A stretch of 64,000 bases of DNA, taken from assembly GCA_963678675.1 (NCBI GenBank), contig OY783200.1, positions 11,271,431-11,335,430 of the forward strand, given 5' to 3'. The notes under the pieces are model-generated. The model saw only the letters and a program-made list of their open reading frames with translations. It ran no database searches and was not told the DNA's origin. The translations under genes were made by a program, and so were the position numbers. The DNA comes from Xiphydria camelus (taxonomy: Eukaryota > Arthropoda > Insecta > Hymenoptera > Xiphydriidae). This document shows, piece after piece, positions 1-10,915 of the stretch; within the stretch, counting starts at the first letter, position 1, and every line of letters begins with the position of its first letter.

Positions 1-269
1 TTACGTTGGCAAGCGTATTTTCTACCTTATATTATTATTAACGGTTTAAGGTGGAATTTGCACCTAAATTATGTTCGACCTTATGCACGTACTTATAAAG
101 AATAAATTCCCGTATCTACCTCAAATTTGACAAAAATGAACTTGGCGGGTTTTGCATCTATACCCCTTATGTGTCTAATATTTAACATGGTTGTGAGAAA
201 AGGGAAGCTTATTTTGTTCCTTATAATTATGTTGTTAAGTTATCGACATACGAGAAATCGGCAACGTTT

Positions 270-857
270 TTAGGTAAAAGAATGCCAATGCACAGATGAC
301 CCTGATTATGAATTTAATTTACATCGTGGAAATGAAGAGATTCAATCCGAACGTATCGAATTATTAACTGTCATTCCTTTTGAAGCTCGAAAGCAAGCGT
401 ATATTAAACAAAGAGTATTTATTCCTATTGGAAATCGATGCTGCAAAAATCATTTGATCAAAGAAAAGTTCTACAAAGACGATCTGTTCCTTTTAAAAGT
501 GATTTTTAATTCAAGTTTTGTAGAAACCCCTGATCTCTACAAAAATTGTTAGATAATCTTGCTGGAGGCCGCGATTCTTTACTTATAGGAATAATAAGTA
601 ATTTCTCTTATCCTGAAGATCAAGTGAAGTTACTGACTGGTTTCTCATATAAAAATATAAATGAAATACGAAATATGCTTCCTTCTATGCGCGATAATGA
701 TAATCGATCAGTGCTTCAAGCGGTTGTTGTATTTCTTATCAAATTAAGAAGTGGGAATTCAAATAGTACGATTCCTTCCTTTTTAATTCAAGCGAGAAAT
801 TCAAGCGGGGGTAGTTTTCATATGCTTATCCGGCTATATCCTTTAACATTTCGATAA
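270..857 (+). pseudogene. Harbinger/PIF-like transposase N-terminal fragment (broken)
   Basis: Two adjoining frames read like the N-terminal part of a DDE_Tnp_4 (PIF/Harbinger-type) transposase common in arthropod genomes. The first frame (about 275-551) ends in TAG shortly after a segment containing RCCKNHLIKEKFY. The second (546-857) continues with TGFSYKNINEIRNM and VFLIKLRSGNSN, which fits the helix-turn-helix region of that family. The catalytic DDE domain is absent, so this is a remnant. The frames overlap by a few bases, implying at least one frameshift. Family assignment comes from remembered motif patterns and is moderately uncertain; the coding nature of the two frames is clearer than the name. 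Confidence 0.45.
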
Positions 858-1045
858 TCTAAATGCGGTATATGCTAACTGCTTAGGTAAAAAGCGGTAT
901 GTGCACCGACGGTTATTGTAGATACCACTGTTTGACTGTGTATGATGCAATACCGCGTTTCTCACGTTTCAACGGCTCAGAAATTGAAGGATGACGAAAA
1001 CTTTGCGAAATGACAGTACGTTACCTCCCGCAATCGATGTCGTAA

Positions 1046-1321
1046 TTGTTAATGGATTTTTTTTTAATTCGTCGTATTAAAGATGTGCCAAAGTCGTTCG
1101 GCAATATTTCAAAGAAAATTCTACAAATTCTATACAGTTCTGATGCTCCACGTGTACATATAGTTTTTCATCGGTATTCTCTGCCTTCAGTCAAAGATTA
1201 CATGCGTTCGTTGCGAGGAGGTTTCGAAACTGATTACGAGTACGTCATCTGTGGTCCAAAACAAGCTAGACCAACTGACTTTTCGAAAGAACTTCGAAAT
1301 GATAAATTCAAAGAAGATTAG
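1046..1321 (+). pseudogene. PIN/XPG-like nuclease fragment of a transposon protein
   Basis: A 91-codon open frame containing VHIVFHRYSLPSVKDYMRSL and a C-terminal RPTDFSKELRN. It resembles the start of the PIN-like nuclease region in the large Academ-like protein at 24.5-25.5 kb of this window, where the matching stretch reads MVVFDGY followed by KSYERYRR. No longer frame continues on either side, so it is an isolated remnant. It lies just upstream of the small Helitron at 1391 and may belong to the same ancient insertion cluster. The relation to the 25-kb copy is by eye only. Confidence 0.35.
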
Positions 1322-1390
1322 TCGTTTTTCTGATTTCACCCTAGCAAACTCGAGAAGTAGGTACCTTTATTGGTAACAAAAATCTCTTTA

Positions 1391-1644
1391 TCTGTATATA
1401 TAAAATAAAGTCGGGTTAGTTACACAATTTATAACTAAAGAACGGCTGGACAGATTTTTGACTTTTGACTCTTGGATTTGTCTCCGCGATGAATAGCAGA
1501 ATATATAGATTCGTTTCAATAAAGCAAATGCCTTGCTGTAAAGTGAATTAAATTAGTTTAAATATAATTAAAATACATTTCGTTTTTAAGTTAACACAAC
1601 ATTTATTGATTCTGAGGCGGTACGAAGTTCGCCGAGTCAGCTAG
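1391..1644 (+). mobile_element. Short non-autonomous Helitron-like element
   Basis: The 254-bp element starts with TC and ends with CTAG. It is preceded by A and followed by T, as expected for Helitron insertion between A and T. A GGCG...CGCC hairpin followed by GAGTCAG lies just before the CTAG end. The 5' part (GTCGGGTTAGTTACAC, then AACGGCTGGACAG) recurs at 6403, giving an independent copy of the left end. No coding capacity. It would have been moved in trans by a Rep-helicase encoded elsewhere. Confidence 0.6.
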
Positions 1645-1673
1645 TTATTAAGTATATAAAATAGTTTTTCGAA

Positions 1674-1732
1674 CTAGCATGTGTATCTGGACTTCTAAAT
1701 AAGCATGCTTAAAGCAAGCACTCGGATACACA
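1674..1732. repeat. Small foldback with TAGCATGTGTATC arms
   Basis: TAGCATGTGTATC at about 1675 is the inverse of GATACACATGCTA ending near 1730, with an AAGCATGCTT palindrome between them. The same words make up the arms of the larger foldback at 2429-3040, so this is a solo or deleted family member. Confidence 0.6.
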
Positions 1733-1739
1733 TGCTATT

Positions 1740-2420
1740 TACTAGGAGGCTGTCTGTAGCAGGCAGGCTGTAATTCGTGAAAAACTGCAACTGGCGAATA
1801 TTTGTTATCGCGCTCAAAGATAAAAGAGGAAATATAATTTGTAATGTATGTCACATTCTGAGAAACAGCGATTAAATTTTTATCACGGTCAAATTTGGAA
1901 GTAAAATTCCTTGATTCTGTTTATGATTTTCTAGAAATTTGTCAGTTTAGCGATTACTTTGTTCGCTCGATCAAAGTTACTTCATATACTGAGAAAAGAG
2001 TTTATTTGCAGTTAATAAATTTATAATTGATTACGACGGAAAAAATATTTCGTTAGGCCAAGTAAATATAATATTAATTATTACACAATGTCTCTTTCAT
2101 TCAAACAAAAATACAGTAATAGCTAATGAATATTTTCTTGGCCCAAAGAAACTTTTTTTTCGCCATAATGAAGTACTCTGAGGGAAGAAGTCTAGTTAAA
2201 TACAAACCTATATATAAGACAAAAATTTATTTGAGATAAATAGACATTTATTTACATCGAATAAAAGTTTATTTACATTAAATTAATGTTTTGCATATTT
2301 TTTTAATTGAGTACGAACCTAGTAGAACATTTATCTAATTCAAATAGAGTCTTATTCAATGAGAATAAATTCCTTTTCATCTCAAGTAAAATTTTTATTA
2401 GGTCCAACTAGACACGACGG
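1740..2420. other. AT-rich intergenic stretch, no gene seen
   Basis: No open frame with recognisable protein character, no terminal repeats and no RNA-like structure seen. It is AT-rich with several short A and T runs and separates the small foldback from the larger one. Confidence 0.6.
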
Positions 2421-2428
2421 AACACGAC

Positions 2429-3040
2429 TAGACGCGAGGGATATGAGCATGCTTATTAGCAAACACCGTCTACACTTGCTCATAAGCGTTCCTCTTTTCA
2501 CCCCCGCCTCAGGAAGCATGCTCGAAAATCAACCGTCGGTCGATTTCTGAGCATGCTTATTTTAAGCATGCTCGAAACGAGCAAGACTTGGATACACATG
2601 CTTCTAGGAGCACTTCCTGGAAAAAAGCATGCTTGCGTGCTCGAAACTAGCATGTGTATCTGGACCTTAAATCCGTAGGCCGGGGAGAGAAAGGGGGAGG
2701 GGAGGACGTTTGCTTTGTCGGTATTCGAAAGAAATATCGTCGAGAGGCGGTAACCTGCCTTTTCGTATTCCCCGGTGACGAGGTAAAACCAGTAAACTAA
2801 AGGTCCAGATACAGATGCTAGTTTCGAGCACGCAAGCATGCTTTTTTCCAGGAAGTGCTCCTAGTAGTATGTGTATCCAAGTCTTGCTTGTTTCGAGCAT
2901 GCTTAAAATAAGCATGATCACAAATCGACCGACGGTTGATTTTCGAGCATGCTTCCTGAGGCGGGGGTGAAAAGGGGAACATTTATGAGCAAGTGTAGAC
3001 GGTGTTTGCTAATAAGCATGCTCATATCCGTCGCGTCTAC
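2429..3040. mobile_element. Foldback element with ~240-bp inverted arms rich in AGCATGCT
   Basis: The left arm (about 2429-2668) and right arm (about 2798-3040) are near-perfect inverse copies, with a roughly 130-bp spacer. Each arm repeats the palindrome AGCATGCT several times and includes a C-rich block (CACCCCCGCCTCAGG) and the shared word GACCGACGGTTGATTTTCG or its inverse. The arms would form a long hairpin. There is no open frame of transposase type, so it is non-autonomous. No clear target duplication was found at the ends. Open frames within the arms are by-products of the repeat. Confidence 0.7.
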
Positions 3041-3403
3041 ATGGAGAGAATTTTTCATGAATTTTTACTCATCAAATCGGAGGAAAAATGACTGTGTATC
3101 TCAGTAAGCCTGCATCATAACCAAAAAAAAAGTTATAATTAAAGAGTTTGCTGAGGAGAAAGTACTTATCGAAATAAAGAATTATTTCTTCAAGAAAAGA
3201 TGAAAAAAATTGTCAATGGAAACATTGATTATTAGTCAGAAATTTATAAAAAATTAGTATTTACGTGAGCACAATTTCCTATGGACAACAGTCAAAATTA
3301 CCGATCCGGACACGGTAAAAATCACCTACTGACAAGGTTGAATTTATATCAGATCGCTTGGTAAAAATTGATTGAAAGTACTATGTAAAAAGTTCTCAAT
3401 AGA

Positions 3404-5425
3404 TTAGATAAATTTCATCGTATTTATATAACAGAAATTCTCAATATTTAGCAAGTAATCGCGAATTTGGACGCTTAGTAAATAATTGAATTCAATGTGA
3501 ACTTCATACGTTCTTAGTTTTTCTACTAATGCTTGTAGATCTAAGAGTAACTCCCAAACTTTATCATCATGAGGGATGAGATGTGAGATAACTAATGGTA
3601 AAAAACGAACAAACGTCAACATTTCTGATGCTGACGTGACAATCAATTTTTCCTTTATCTAGTGTGGTGTGATTTTAGATGGTTTATTTTTTTCAGCACC
3701 ATAATTACATTCACGAATGAGATCATTTAATTTTTCTAAGGTGAAAAATTTCTTAGTGCGAAGAAAATATTGTATAATTTTCCCCAAGTTATAACGACAA
3801 ATTCCCTCTAATATATCGTGCACTACATCAACTGACAAATTTCTCAATGGATGAAAATCATTAATTCCGGACAAAATACACTTTTCGCGAATTCCGGTTT
3901 CTTTTTCATTATTTTGTAACACATGCTCATCATAATTTTCCGGCGTTCGTAGTTCACATTGAGTTTCATCAAGTACATGAGCGATGTCAGTTCTGTTTGT
4001 TAAGGTATTTGAATGGTGACAGTCTTATTCAAATTTTTTGCTTCAGGACTTAGTACAACTGATCACAAACTGTATTACGCACGAACGAAACTTTTGAGTA
4101 ACTCTGTACTCTGAGCTCCTTGCTACACAGAGACCTCCTGTGTACAAATGTACCTCACACATATACACTGCCTGGCCCGATAATCGTGGCAACAGTGCTT
4201 CTCTCTCCTTAGAATACCGCTATGTGCCTGCCACTACGTGCCGTAGTGGGGACTGCCGCGCCATGCCACTGACTATCCCCTCTCCGGTAGCAGAAATACT
4301 ACTGAGTCCCATAGTCACAGGAGAAGGCTAAATCAGCTGTGCGCACTGTTGCCACATCATCGTTACTCGTCCCCACCACTTTGCAGTTTCAAGAAAAATC
4401 TCAGATTTTAAGATATAATTTCTCTGAAACTATATGGCTCAGCACTTCCAGTTTTTGTGAACAGAATCCTACAATATCATTTTATTCGCCGTTAGTTTTT
4501 CTTTAACATTGTAAGATTGGTTCTGTAGTTATAGCTCAAAACGTCACTGAGGTACCGTCTTTCTACATGTTAGCCATTGAAAGTCAGTGTAGAAAATACT
4601 ACTTTAAATTAACATTTTCTTTTAAACTACATGGCTCAGCGTTTTGAAATTTTAGGAATCGATGGGTAATATTTCAGTCTTTTGATTGGCAAAATTTCAT
4701 GAGATTCGTAAGAAAAACGCAAAACCATGGAGATACCTTAAGCAAAATCTGCAGAATTTTTTTTGATTAGTACTTTCAGTAAAACATAATAATGTCTGAA
4801 GACCTAAATTGTCCCCCGATACTAATGCAAGAGAGTTTAAAATAGATAGTTTCTTTCTCACCAGTTGTCAGCGTAACTGTAATTCCATTTTGTTCTAAAT
4901 ACATTAACTCATCTTTTACGCGAGAGAAGATTACAGGATTTTTAAAAACTTTCTGGTCTATGGTATTAAATAAAACAAATAAAAATATATTTTCAAGTTT
5001 TGATCGATAAGCAGGAGGTAAGCATGGTATAGATAAATAAACAGTACCACATTTACTAATACCCTTATGAGCCCCTAATGGGTTATTAGTTTCGTAGTCG
5101 TCGAAATATAAGCATAATGTGGGATAACAAATTTTCCTGAATGATTAGCTCTAAGATTTCTCCATAAAGGACCCTCAATAAAATTAGAAAAAATGGGTGA
5201 GTCATCAGATAAAGAATGCATGTAATCTATTGTTTCTTTGAATACATTTGGAATTTCAAAATATTTTTTAAAAACTTGTCGCATCGAAATAAATTGAGCA
5301 GTTACGGGCAACAGTTTCAGTTTTAATTCTCCATTTTTTTGCTTAACAAACTCTTCTCTTTCTCCTAATAAATATGACTCCTCTCCTAATATATAAGGTT
5401 CAATATATGTCTGTGTTACGTCAGG
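3404..5425 (-). pseudogene. C-terminal half of a C2H2-type transposon-linked protein (broken)
   Basis: Read on the minus strand, frames from about 5425 down to 3404 form one decayed protein. In order they include YILGEESYLLGEREEF, RQVFKKYFEIPNVF, GPLWRNLRAN and, after a frame change near 5090, NNPLGAHKGISK and SIPCLPPAYRSKLENIF. After a gap at 4.0-4.8 kb comes FHPLRNLSVDVVHDILEGIC with LEKLNDLIRECNYG. I recognise this order from a large unnamed protein family repeated in animal genomes, whose N-terminus has C2H2 fingers; that N-terminus appears at 7.85-8.55 kb on the same strand. Several stops and shifts make it a pseudogene. The biochemical role of the family is not known to me. Confidence 0.5.
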
Positions 5426-5564
5426 GACGTGGTAAGAGGGATCGACTCAGGGAGAAATACGAGCTAGTCCTATATTTTAACGAGCGATAAAGAATACAAA
5501 TTTTGTGCTTAAAGTTCGAATGGCAAGCGATGGAACAACCGTAGTGTTCACGACGAAACCGAAA

Positions 5565-5815
5565 TATACTGAGCGCGAGCGACGGAAGAAGCTACACGCG
5601 TCAGGAGTGCGAGCGACGGAAGAGGCCAAGCACTGAGAATAATGCACGCGACGGAGGAGGCTATGCACTGATTGTAATAGTAATGCAAGCGAGAAGAGGC
5701 TTTGCACTGTGAACGTTCCGTACGAGCGATTACGAATCGATTGAGCGCGAGCGACTAAAGAGGCTACGCGCGTCAAGAGTGCAAGTGACAGAAGAGGCTT
5801 TGCACTGAGAGAACC
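5565..5815. repeat. Degenerate tandem repeat (GCGAGCGACGGAAGAGGCT core)
   Basis: About five or six imperfect copies of a 40-50 bp unit with the core GAGCGACGGAAGAGGC followed by a variant of TATGCACTGA. Spacing is irregular. It sits inside sequence that separates the two halves of the C2H2-type pseudogene, so it probably arrived with that insertion. Confidence 0.55.
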
Positions 5816-6402
5816 GTTCGGTTTGGTGATTGAGAATCGACTGACGCTACGGCAAGGCGGGGGCTACATTTTCTACCCTGACGCGACCCGTAGGAATGTT
5901 CGAAGGGGAGGGTGTACCTCTGCATTTCGGTGTTAAGAGGCCGACATACCTCCTCGAAACGCATGCAAAACTTGTCGCAGTAGGGCTATGCTCATTTCGT
6001 AACAGGAAACAATATCCATACGAAACTTATCACACTTTCAGACCAAATATCATTAAAGGTTTCTATAATAACCAAATTAAATATTTTTGTGTAAAAACAT
6101 CTGCATGGCACCTACAATATTGTCACTTTCAGCATCTAAATTGAAGACCGTACAAACATAAAAAACGATATCTGTTACTATAGGAACATAAAGTGAACCT
6201 TTCTGAACAAAATTCATAGAAAACTTTTTTCAGAATACGTAATAGAAACGATATCATAGCTCGCGTAAACGATTGCATCGTGAATTTTAACCGCAGTAAT
6301 GTGCTGCCACAAGTTAGCGAAATATACGTACTGCTTAGAGGCTTGCGCGGCGTTGCCAGTTTGTTTTCTGGTAGAGCGTATTCTCCCGCGTTAATTTTGA
6401 TG
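5816..6402. other. Insertion-derived sequence, no gene seen
   Basis: No recognisable coding frame. The word TTAAGAGGCCGACATACC near 5930 recurs inverted near 7625, which may mark terminal repeats of an element inserted into the C2H2-type pseudogene, but the ends could not be defined. Confidence 0.4.
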
Positions 6403-6530
6403 TCTATATATTATATAAAAGAAAGTCGGGTTAGTTACACTATTTATAACTAACGAACGGCTGGACAGATTTGTATGACCTTTGATTCTTGGATTTGTCT
6501 CCGCCACGAATAGCAGAATATCGTCGGTCT
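6403..6530 (+). mobile_element. 5' end of a second Helitron-like copy (3' end missing)
   Basis: Starts with TC and matches the left part of the 1391-1644 element for about 110 bp (GTCGGGTTAGTTACAC, AACGGCTGGACAG, CTTGGATTTGTCTCCGC, AATAGCAGAATAT). It diverges after about 6525, and no hairpin-CTAG end is seen before the foldback at 6699. Confidence 0.5.
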
Positions 6531-6719
6531 TATCACGTAAGGGCGTATCTTACAAGGGGATCCCGGCAGATGTCAAATCGATTTTGTCTTGAGAATTTTT
6601 TTGGTGAAAGTATGTCGAAAAATATTAGACACGTGTTTCGGCTTTTTCTTTGGCCTTTGTTTCGAAGAAAAACATTTTTGAAAATCGCGTCGCGCGCGCG
6701 TACGTCATGTCACCAATGC

Positions 6720-6786
6720 TTCGATAGCGCAACGGTTAAGTTGTCGGGCTGGGAGTCTCGATGTCGCGGGTTCAATTCTTGTTGGG
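6720..6786 (+). ncRNA. tRNA-like (SINE head-like) segment, left arm
   Basis: TCGATAGCGCAACGGTTAAG fits a Pol III A box, and CGGGTTCAATTCTTG fits a B box about 35 bases later. Between them TCGGG and CTCGA can pair around an eight-base loop CTGGGAGT, close to an anticodon arm. The acceptor stem is not convincing, so a tRNA-derived SINE head or decayed tRNA is more likely than a working tRNA. Confidence 0.45.
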
Positions 6787-7321
6787 TTTTTGTTTTATTA
6801 ACTTTTTTCATTCGATTACAACCCCTTCTTGTTATAGAAAGTGGTTTACATTATCGAATAAAATAAGAATTTCAATTTTTTTTATAGTTTTACTTTATTT
6901 TCTTCCTCGTTGAGGTGAACCAATATTATTGCCAACCAGGCCGTTTTTCGAAAATGTCAATGAAATTTGCTTTCCCATAATGCTTTTAAAGTGTAAATGT
7001 ACGTGTGGCAAAGTTCCATTCGTCAAATGTTCATGGTGTCAAAATACGGTGTGCTTCAAATGTTTTTTCGACAATTATTATCCAAAATAATGTACAAAAT
7101 CTTCGGCAGCCAAAAATTCCCATGACGAAATGTAAGAATAAAAAAATGCAACGATGCTTCCAACTGTTCTTTCAAATAATATTGGTTCACCTCAACGAGG
7201 AAGAAAATAACGTAAAACTATGAAAAAAAAATTGAAACTTATTTTATTCGATAATGTAAACCACTTTCTATAACAAGAAAAGGTTGTAATCGAATGAAAA
7301 AAGTTAATAAAAAAAAAATCC

Positions 7322-7390
7322 CAACAAGAATTGAACCCGCGACATCGAGACTCCCAGCCCGGCAACTTAACCGTTGCGCTATCGAAGCAT
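7322..7390 (-). ncRNA. tRNA-like (SINE head-like) segment, right arm
   Basis: Inverse copy of the 6720-6786 segment, with a few substitutions; the A- and B-box-like words are kept on the minus strand. It is part of the right arm of the foldback at 6699-7407. Confidence 0.45.
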
Positions 7391-7851
7391 TGCTGACATG
7401 ACGTACGCCAATCCCGGAGACACTTGGAACGCGAGCGCGAAGCGGTATCCCGGTCTAAACGGGAGCGAGCCATGCTCTCGCCACTGAGGCCGGCGTAAGA
7501 CCTAACCTAACCGGACCGTGTCCACACTGCATGCATTCGGCAACATCGCTAACCTCGCGTAGCTCCACCCCCTTCTAGCGTTTTGACATTACCTCGTCTC
7601 ACCCGCAGGAGAAACTAGTGGGCCTGGTATGTCGGCCTCTTAATTCAAAAGTCGGCATTACCGCGAATTGCCCCTACGTACCGTTAAGGAGTATTAAGGA
7701 AGCGTGCCGAGATCTACGTCATTAAGTGTTAATTGGAGAACTGTCGACGTCGAATTTCTTAGATAATCCCGGTTGCACATCCGGCGGCCGAATTCTTAGA
7801 AGGAAAAATGCCCGAATTGGGGGGACGGTACTTGACCTGCCCGAGGACCCG

Positions 7852-8546
7852 TTAGGTCAACCGTTGTAGCGCCTTGGCCATAACAGTCTGATTATCTGTA
7901 AATTCCTTAAAGCATGTAAACTCTGTTTGAAACTCCTCTAGAGGATTTGCTCCTTCGAATATTTTGTCAATGGTTTCTGTATCAGCGGTATTTTTTAATT
8001 CACGAAAGGCTTTCTCTTTAATTTTACTACATACACTATCTATCAACACTGAAGATGTGTTTATTATGTCTTGTGATCTAGCTCGACACACATCTGGATA
8101 ATCGTATATAATTTAGAAATAAATAAAGTACCATTGGTATAGGTGTTTAGTCGCTTAGTTGGATCTAACTGAAATGACTTAGATTGTGATGGGAAAGATT
8201 CAGGTGCCTCAAGGTTGCGATTTATATTTTGTGAATCCGGTGATGTGGGCTCTACTATCAGTGATTTATTTTGGAGAAGGCTGTCACGTATATTGGACCC
8301 AGAGAGATGAATAATTTCAGTCTTATCAATATTATTTATTTTTTGTTCCTCATTACCAATATCTTTTTCATTTAATTTGTGTTTTTTTGCAACATGATTA
8401 CGGAATGAATGAAAAGAGGAAAACAATCGCACACAACTATTCACACCACAATAGAAGTCATTACAGTTTTGGTGGCTATACTGTCTATGACGTATAAATA
8501 TTCCACGTGTCTGAAACACCTCTCCGCACAAAACACAAGTAAACAT
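7852..8546 (-). pseudogene. C2H2 zinc-finger N-terminal part of a transposon-linked protein
   Basis: The frame from 8546 begins MFTCVLCGEVFQTRGIFIRH and contains two C2H2-type fingers (CVLCGEVF...H..H and CGVNSCVRLFSSF...H...H), then an acidic linker. A second frame (8091-7852) continues with SQDIINTSSVLIDSVCSKI and ends after a phenylalanine-rich stretch. The change of frame near 8090 may be an intron or a frameshift. The order fingers, this helical segment, then the region at 5.4-3.4 kb matches an unnamed family of repetitive animal genes. I take this as the front half of the same gene, with about 2.4 kb of other elements inserted near 7850-5425. The fingers suggest DNA binding; the rest is unknown. 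Confidence 0.5.
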
Positions 8547-8622
8547 CGTAATGCAACAAAAAAAAATAAAAAATTTAAAAAGATATTTGGGCCGTCAATT
8601 ACTCGATGATACATAACATTGA

Positions 8623-10205
8623 CTACATGTGAATATGTCCTAGCAAAGCATTCACTCCGGCATTACATTTATCTTTTGGAAAGTACATGTTATACAGGCC
8701 TCGTTGTATAAATAGCCAAACTTGAGAAGAACGGAAGGGGTATTCACAACGAAGAGAAAAGTAAAATTTGAAACAATAATCAATCGCTTGTAACGCTGAT
8801 CCTGTAGAGTATAACGTGTCATTGACTGCTACATAAGAATCTATAGTGTTGAGCAGTGAACCAACCAAGATTGTAATGGGTTGCAATGTTAATCCAGCAG
8901 CTGCTAAAATCTCTCGACGTCTCTGAAGTCCTGGAATTATTTCTCCTGGCATTTCGACGTGTAAAATAAATGAGTCTCTTCGTTCTTGATTTGATAATTT
9001 CCTACTCTTTGGTGCCTGAGGATTTCCTTCTTCATCAACACTTCGCTTTAGTGCTGGAGCTTGTATCAGCAATGGTAAAAGGGAAAGAATTACTGCATCC
9101 TTATCATGATCTTGAAGTTGAGGCACCTTATCCACGTAATATTTTTCATCCTGTGTTTTTATGTTGCACTTTTTAAGCAATGTCGTTAATGGCGTTTTGC
9201 CGATTTCCACCGATCAAGTAACGCGTCAGATTTGTCAGCATGCAATTTTTCCCAATCTAGAAGGAGCTAAAACCAAAAAGAATTTTATACAACAACGGTA
9301 ATTAAAAATAAGTAAAAATAATAAATATAAAAAGAATAACTTTTACCAGCCGAGCTCCAAGAGCAATTTTAAGACATGGGAATCTCTCGTAGTATTCGTG
9401 GACGGGTATACCACTTTTTAAAATCTCTTGACGAGCATTGAAACACTCATTCCATTTGGAAATTACCTCCTCTTGTGGATCTAAATGGTCAGACAGCCAC
9501 TTCACAGCAGCGTCCTCTGGCACTTTAAATTAATGAATAAATTAAAAAAAAAAGAAACAAAAGTTAATACATTAGTCATACATCGAACATTTTTAAAAAA
9601 GAATTTTGAGGTATTGAAAATCAACTGGAGCACTTACGGCCAATCGGAGCGTGCTGAATTGGTTCGGGCCGTACTATTTGAGATATTAAGAGTCCTTTCT
9701 CTCTGAGTACTCCTTTCGTATACTGGTAATGATTAAAAAGACAGCCGTCAGCACTGAATCTGTGTCCATTTACAGTCTTAGCTGGCACGTAGTAAACAGC
9801 ACCCCGATGCTCACTCGCAAACACGGTACAAATTTCCTCACTCCACGTGACAAATTGCTGCTTTTTGATGCTAAAGAAATAATGAATGGATTTTAATAAG
9901 AATTTGTAGAGGCACTAGAATCAATGGAATGTTTCTTATTGAAATGAAGAAGCCGATGAAAAGGAAATATTATATTATAAAAAAACAAATATTGAGATGC
10001 AACAGTATGTAAGATAATAAATGAAAAGTGCATCATAACTTACATGTTGCTTTATTTCTGGTGAAGGAAATACGTCCTGCTGCTATAAAATTATTAAAAT
10101 GTATTTCTTTAATTAAAAGATGATTATGAACAAACTTACCATTTTCCTACGAATATCGAGGAACAAGTTCAATTTCAAGTGATGATTTACGCAGAAAGTA
10201 CCCGG
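8623..10205 (-). CDS. Spliced gene of unknown function (five exons visible)
   Basis: Minus-strand exons with good splice sites: about 10205-10140 (donor ATG|GTAAGT), 10079-10044, 9870-9638, 9522-9347 and 9266-8623 (stop TAG). The protein includes WSEEICTVFASEHRGAVYYV, then KWLSDHLDPQEEV and YYERFPCLKIALGARL, then an LLLDWEKLHADKSDALLDRW segment and a long C-terminal part ending LLGHIHM. The true start is not located. In the last exon the reading frame changes by one base at an AAAA run near 9200; one further A would join the two frames, so this is either a recent lesion or a homopolymer error. I do not recognise a domain. Its position just upstream of the C2H2-type gene on the same strand suggests the two could travel together, but that is inference. 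Confidence 0.45.
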
Positions 10206-10839
10206 ACAAGGTAATGGTTACCATTGAGATGACGCGTTGATGATGCGTGTATATTTTAACCTATACACACATGGTTTTTCCCAAATTCCAAAAACTGAGA
10301 CACCTATTTGGCACCGAAATAATTTCATGCGCACCAAAAATCAACCCAAAAAAATAAAAATGAACAAATTATTAAAGGCATGAATTGTTAATTAAAAAAT
10401 ATTAAATAAAGAAAAAATTATGCACAAGTTTGTGATGCAGAGGAAACATAACCTCTTTAGCACCACGTGTATTGCGTAACAAATTTTTTACAAATAACGA
10501 AACCCTATGTTTGTCATGCATTATTAAAATTAAATTAATTTTCAAAACTGATCTCACTGCCGTTGATTTTCTAGACTGTTAAAATTCACTTAAAGTACAA
10601 GATTAGATAAGAAATTAAGGAGGAACATCAGTACTCTACAGAGTGAGGCGAGAGGAGGGAAAGAACAAAGCTTTCGACGCGTTTTGCCAATAGGGGGATT
10701 GGGTAATTGCACAAAACAGATAGAGTGCCATCTGTGGCACGCATCAAGCATTAAGCAGATGCCCGTGGTACCTATAAGCGCTGTTTACACGTTATTTTGG
10801 ATAATAATTGAAGTGTTTTACCTATGAGATTTAATCAAT
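10206..10839. other. Intergenic stretch with possible divergent promoter
   Basis: AT-rich sequence giving way to a GC-richer block at 10620-10790, between a minus-strand gene and a possible plus-strand first exon at 10840. No coding frame is seen. A bidirectional promoter is possible from the arrangement only. Confidence 0.3.
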
Positions 10840-10915
10840 ATGGCCTCAATTATAATAGAATGTGGAATTCAAAGCATTCCAATAAATTCTTTCCGTGGAA
10901 AATCGTTATCAAAAG
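10840..10915 (+). CDS. Possible first coding exon, unknown gene
   Basis: ATG at 10840 opens a short frame (MASIIIECGIQ...) that ends at a strong donor, AAAAG|GTAAGTAC, near 10915. No following exon could be identified, and the downstream 11.0-11.8 kb has no recognised protein. It could be a stranded first exon of a host or element gene. Confidence 0.25.

Larger units (their letters stand above)
6699..7407. mobile_element. Foldback element with ~232-bp arms carrying a tRNA-like segment
   Basis: The left arm (6699-6930) and right arm (about 7175-7407) are inverse copies with few mismatches, flanking a 244-bp spacer. Each arm carries near its outer end a tRNA-like segment with an A-box-like TAGCGCAACGG and a B-box-like GGTTCAATTC. 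Open frames over the arms mirror each other and are not thought to be genes. No transposase is seen in the spacer. The element lies between the two halves of the C2H2-type pseudogene. Confidence 0.7.

Noticed and set aside
6489..6866. 125-codon frame sharing WESRCRGFNSCW with a minus-strand frame at 7192-7473
   Set aside because: The shared peptide is a translation of the tRNA-like segment in the foldback arms.
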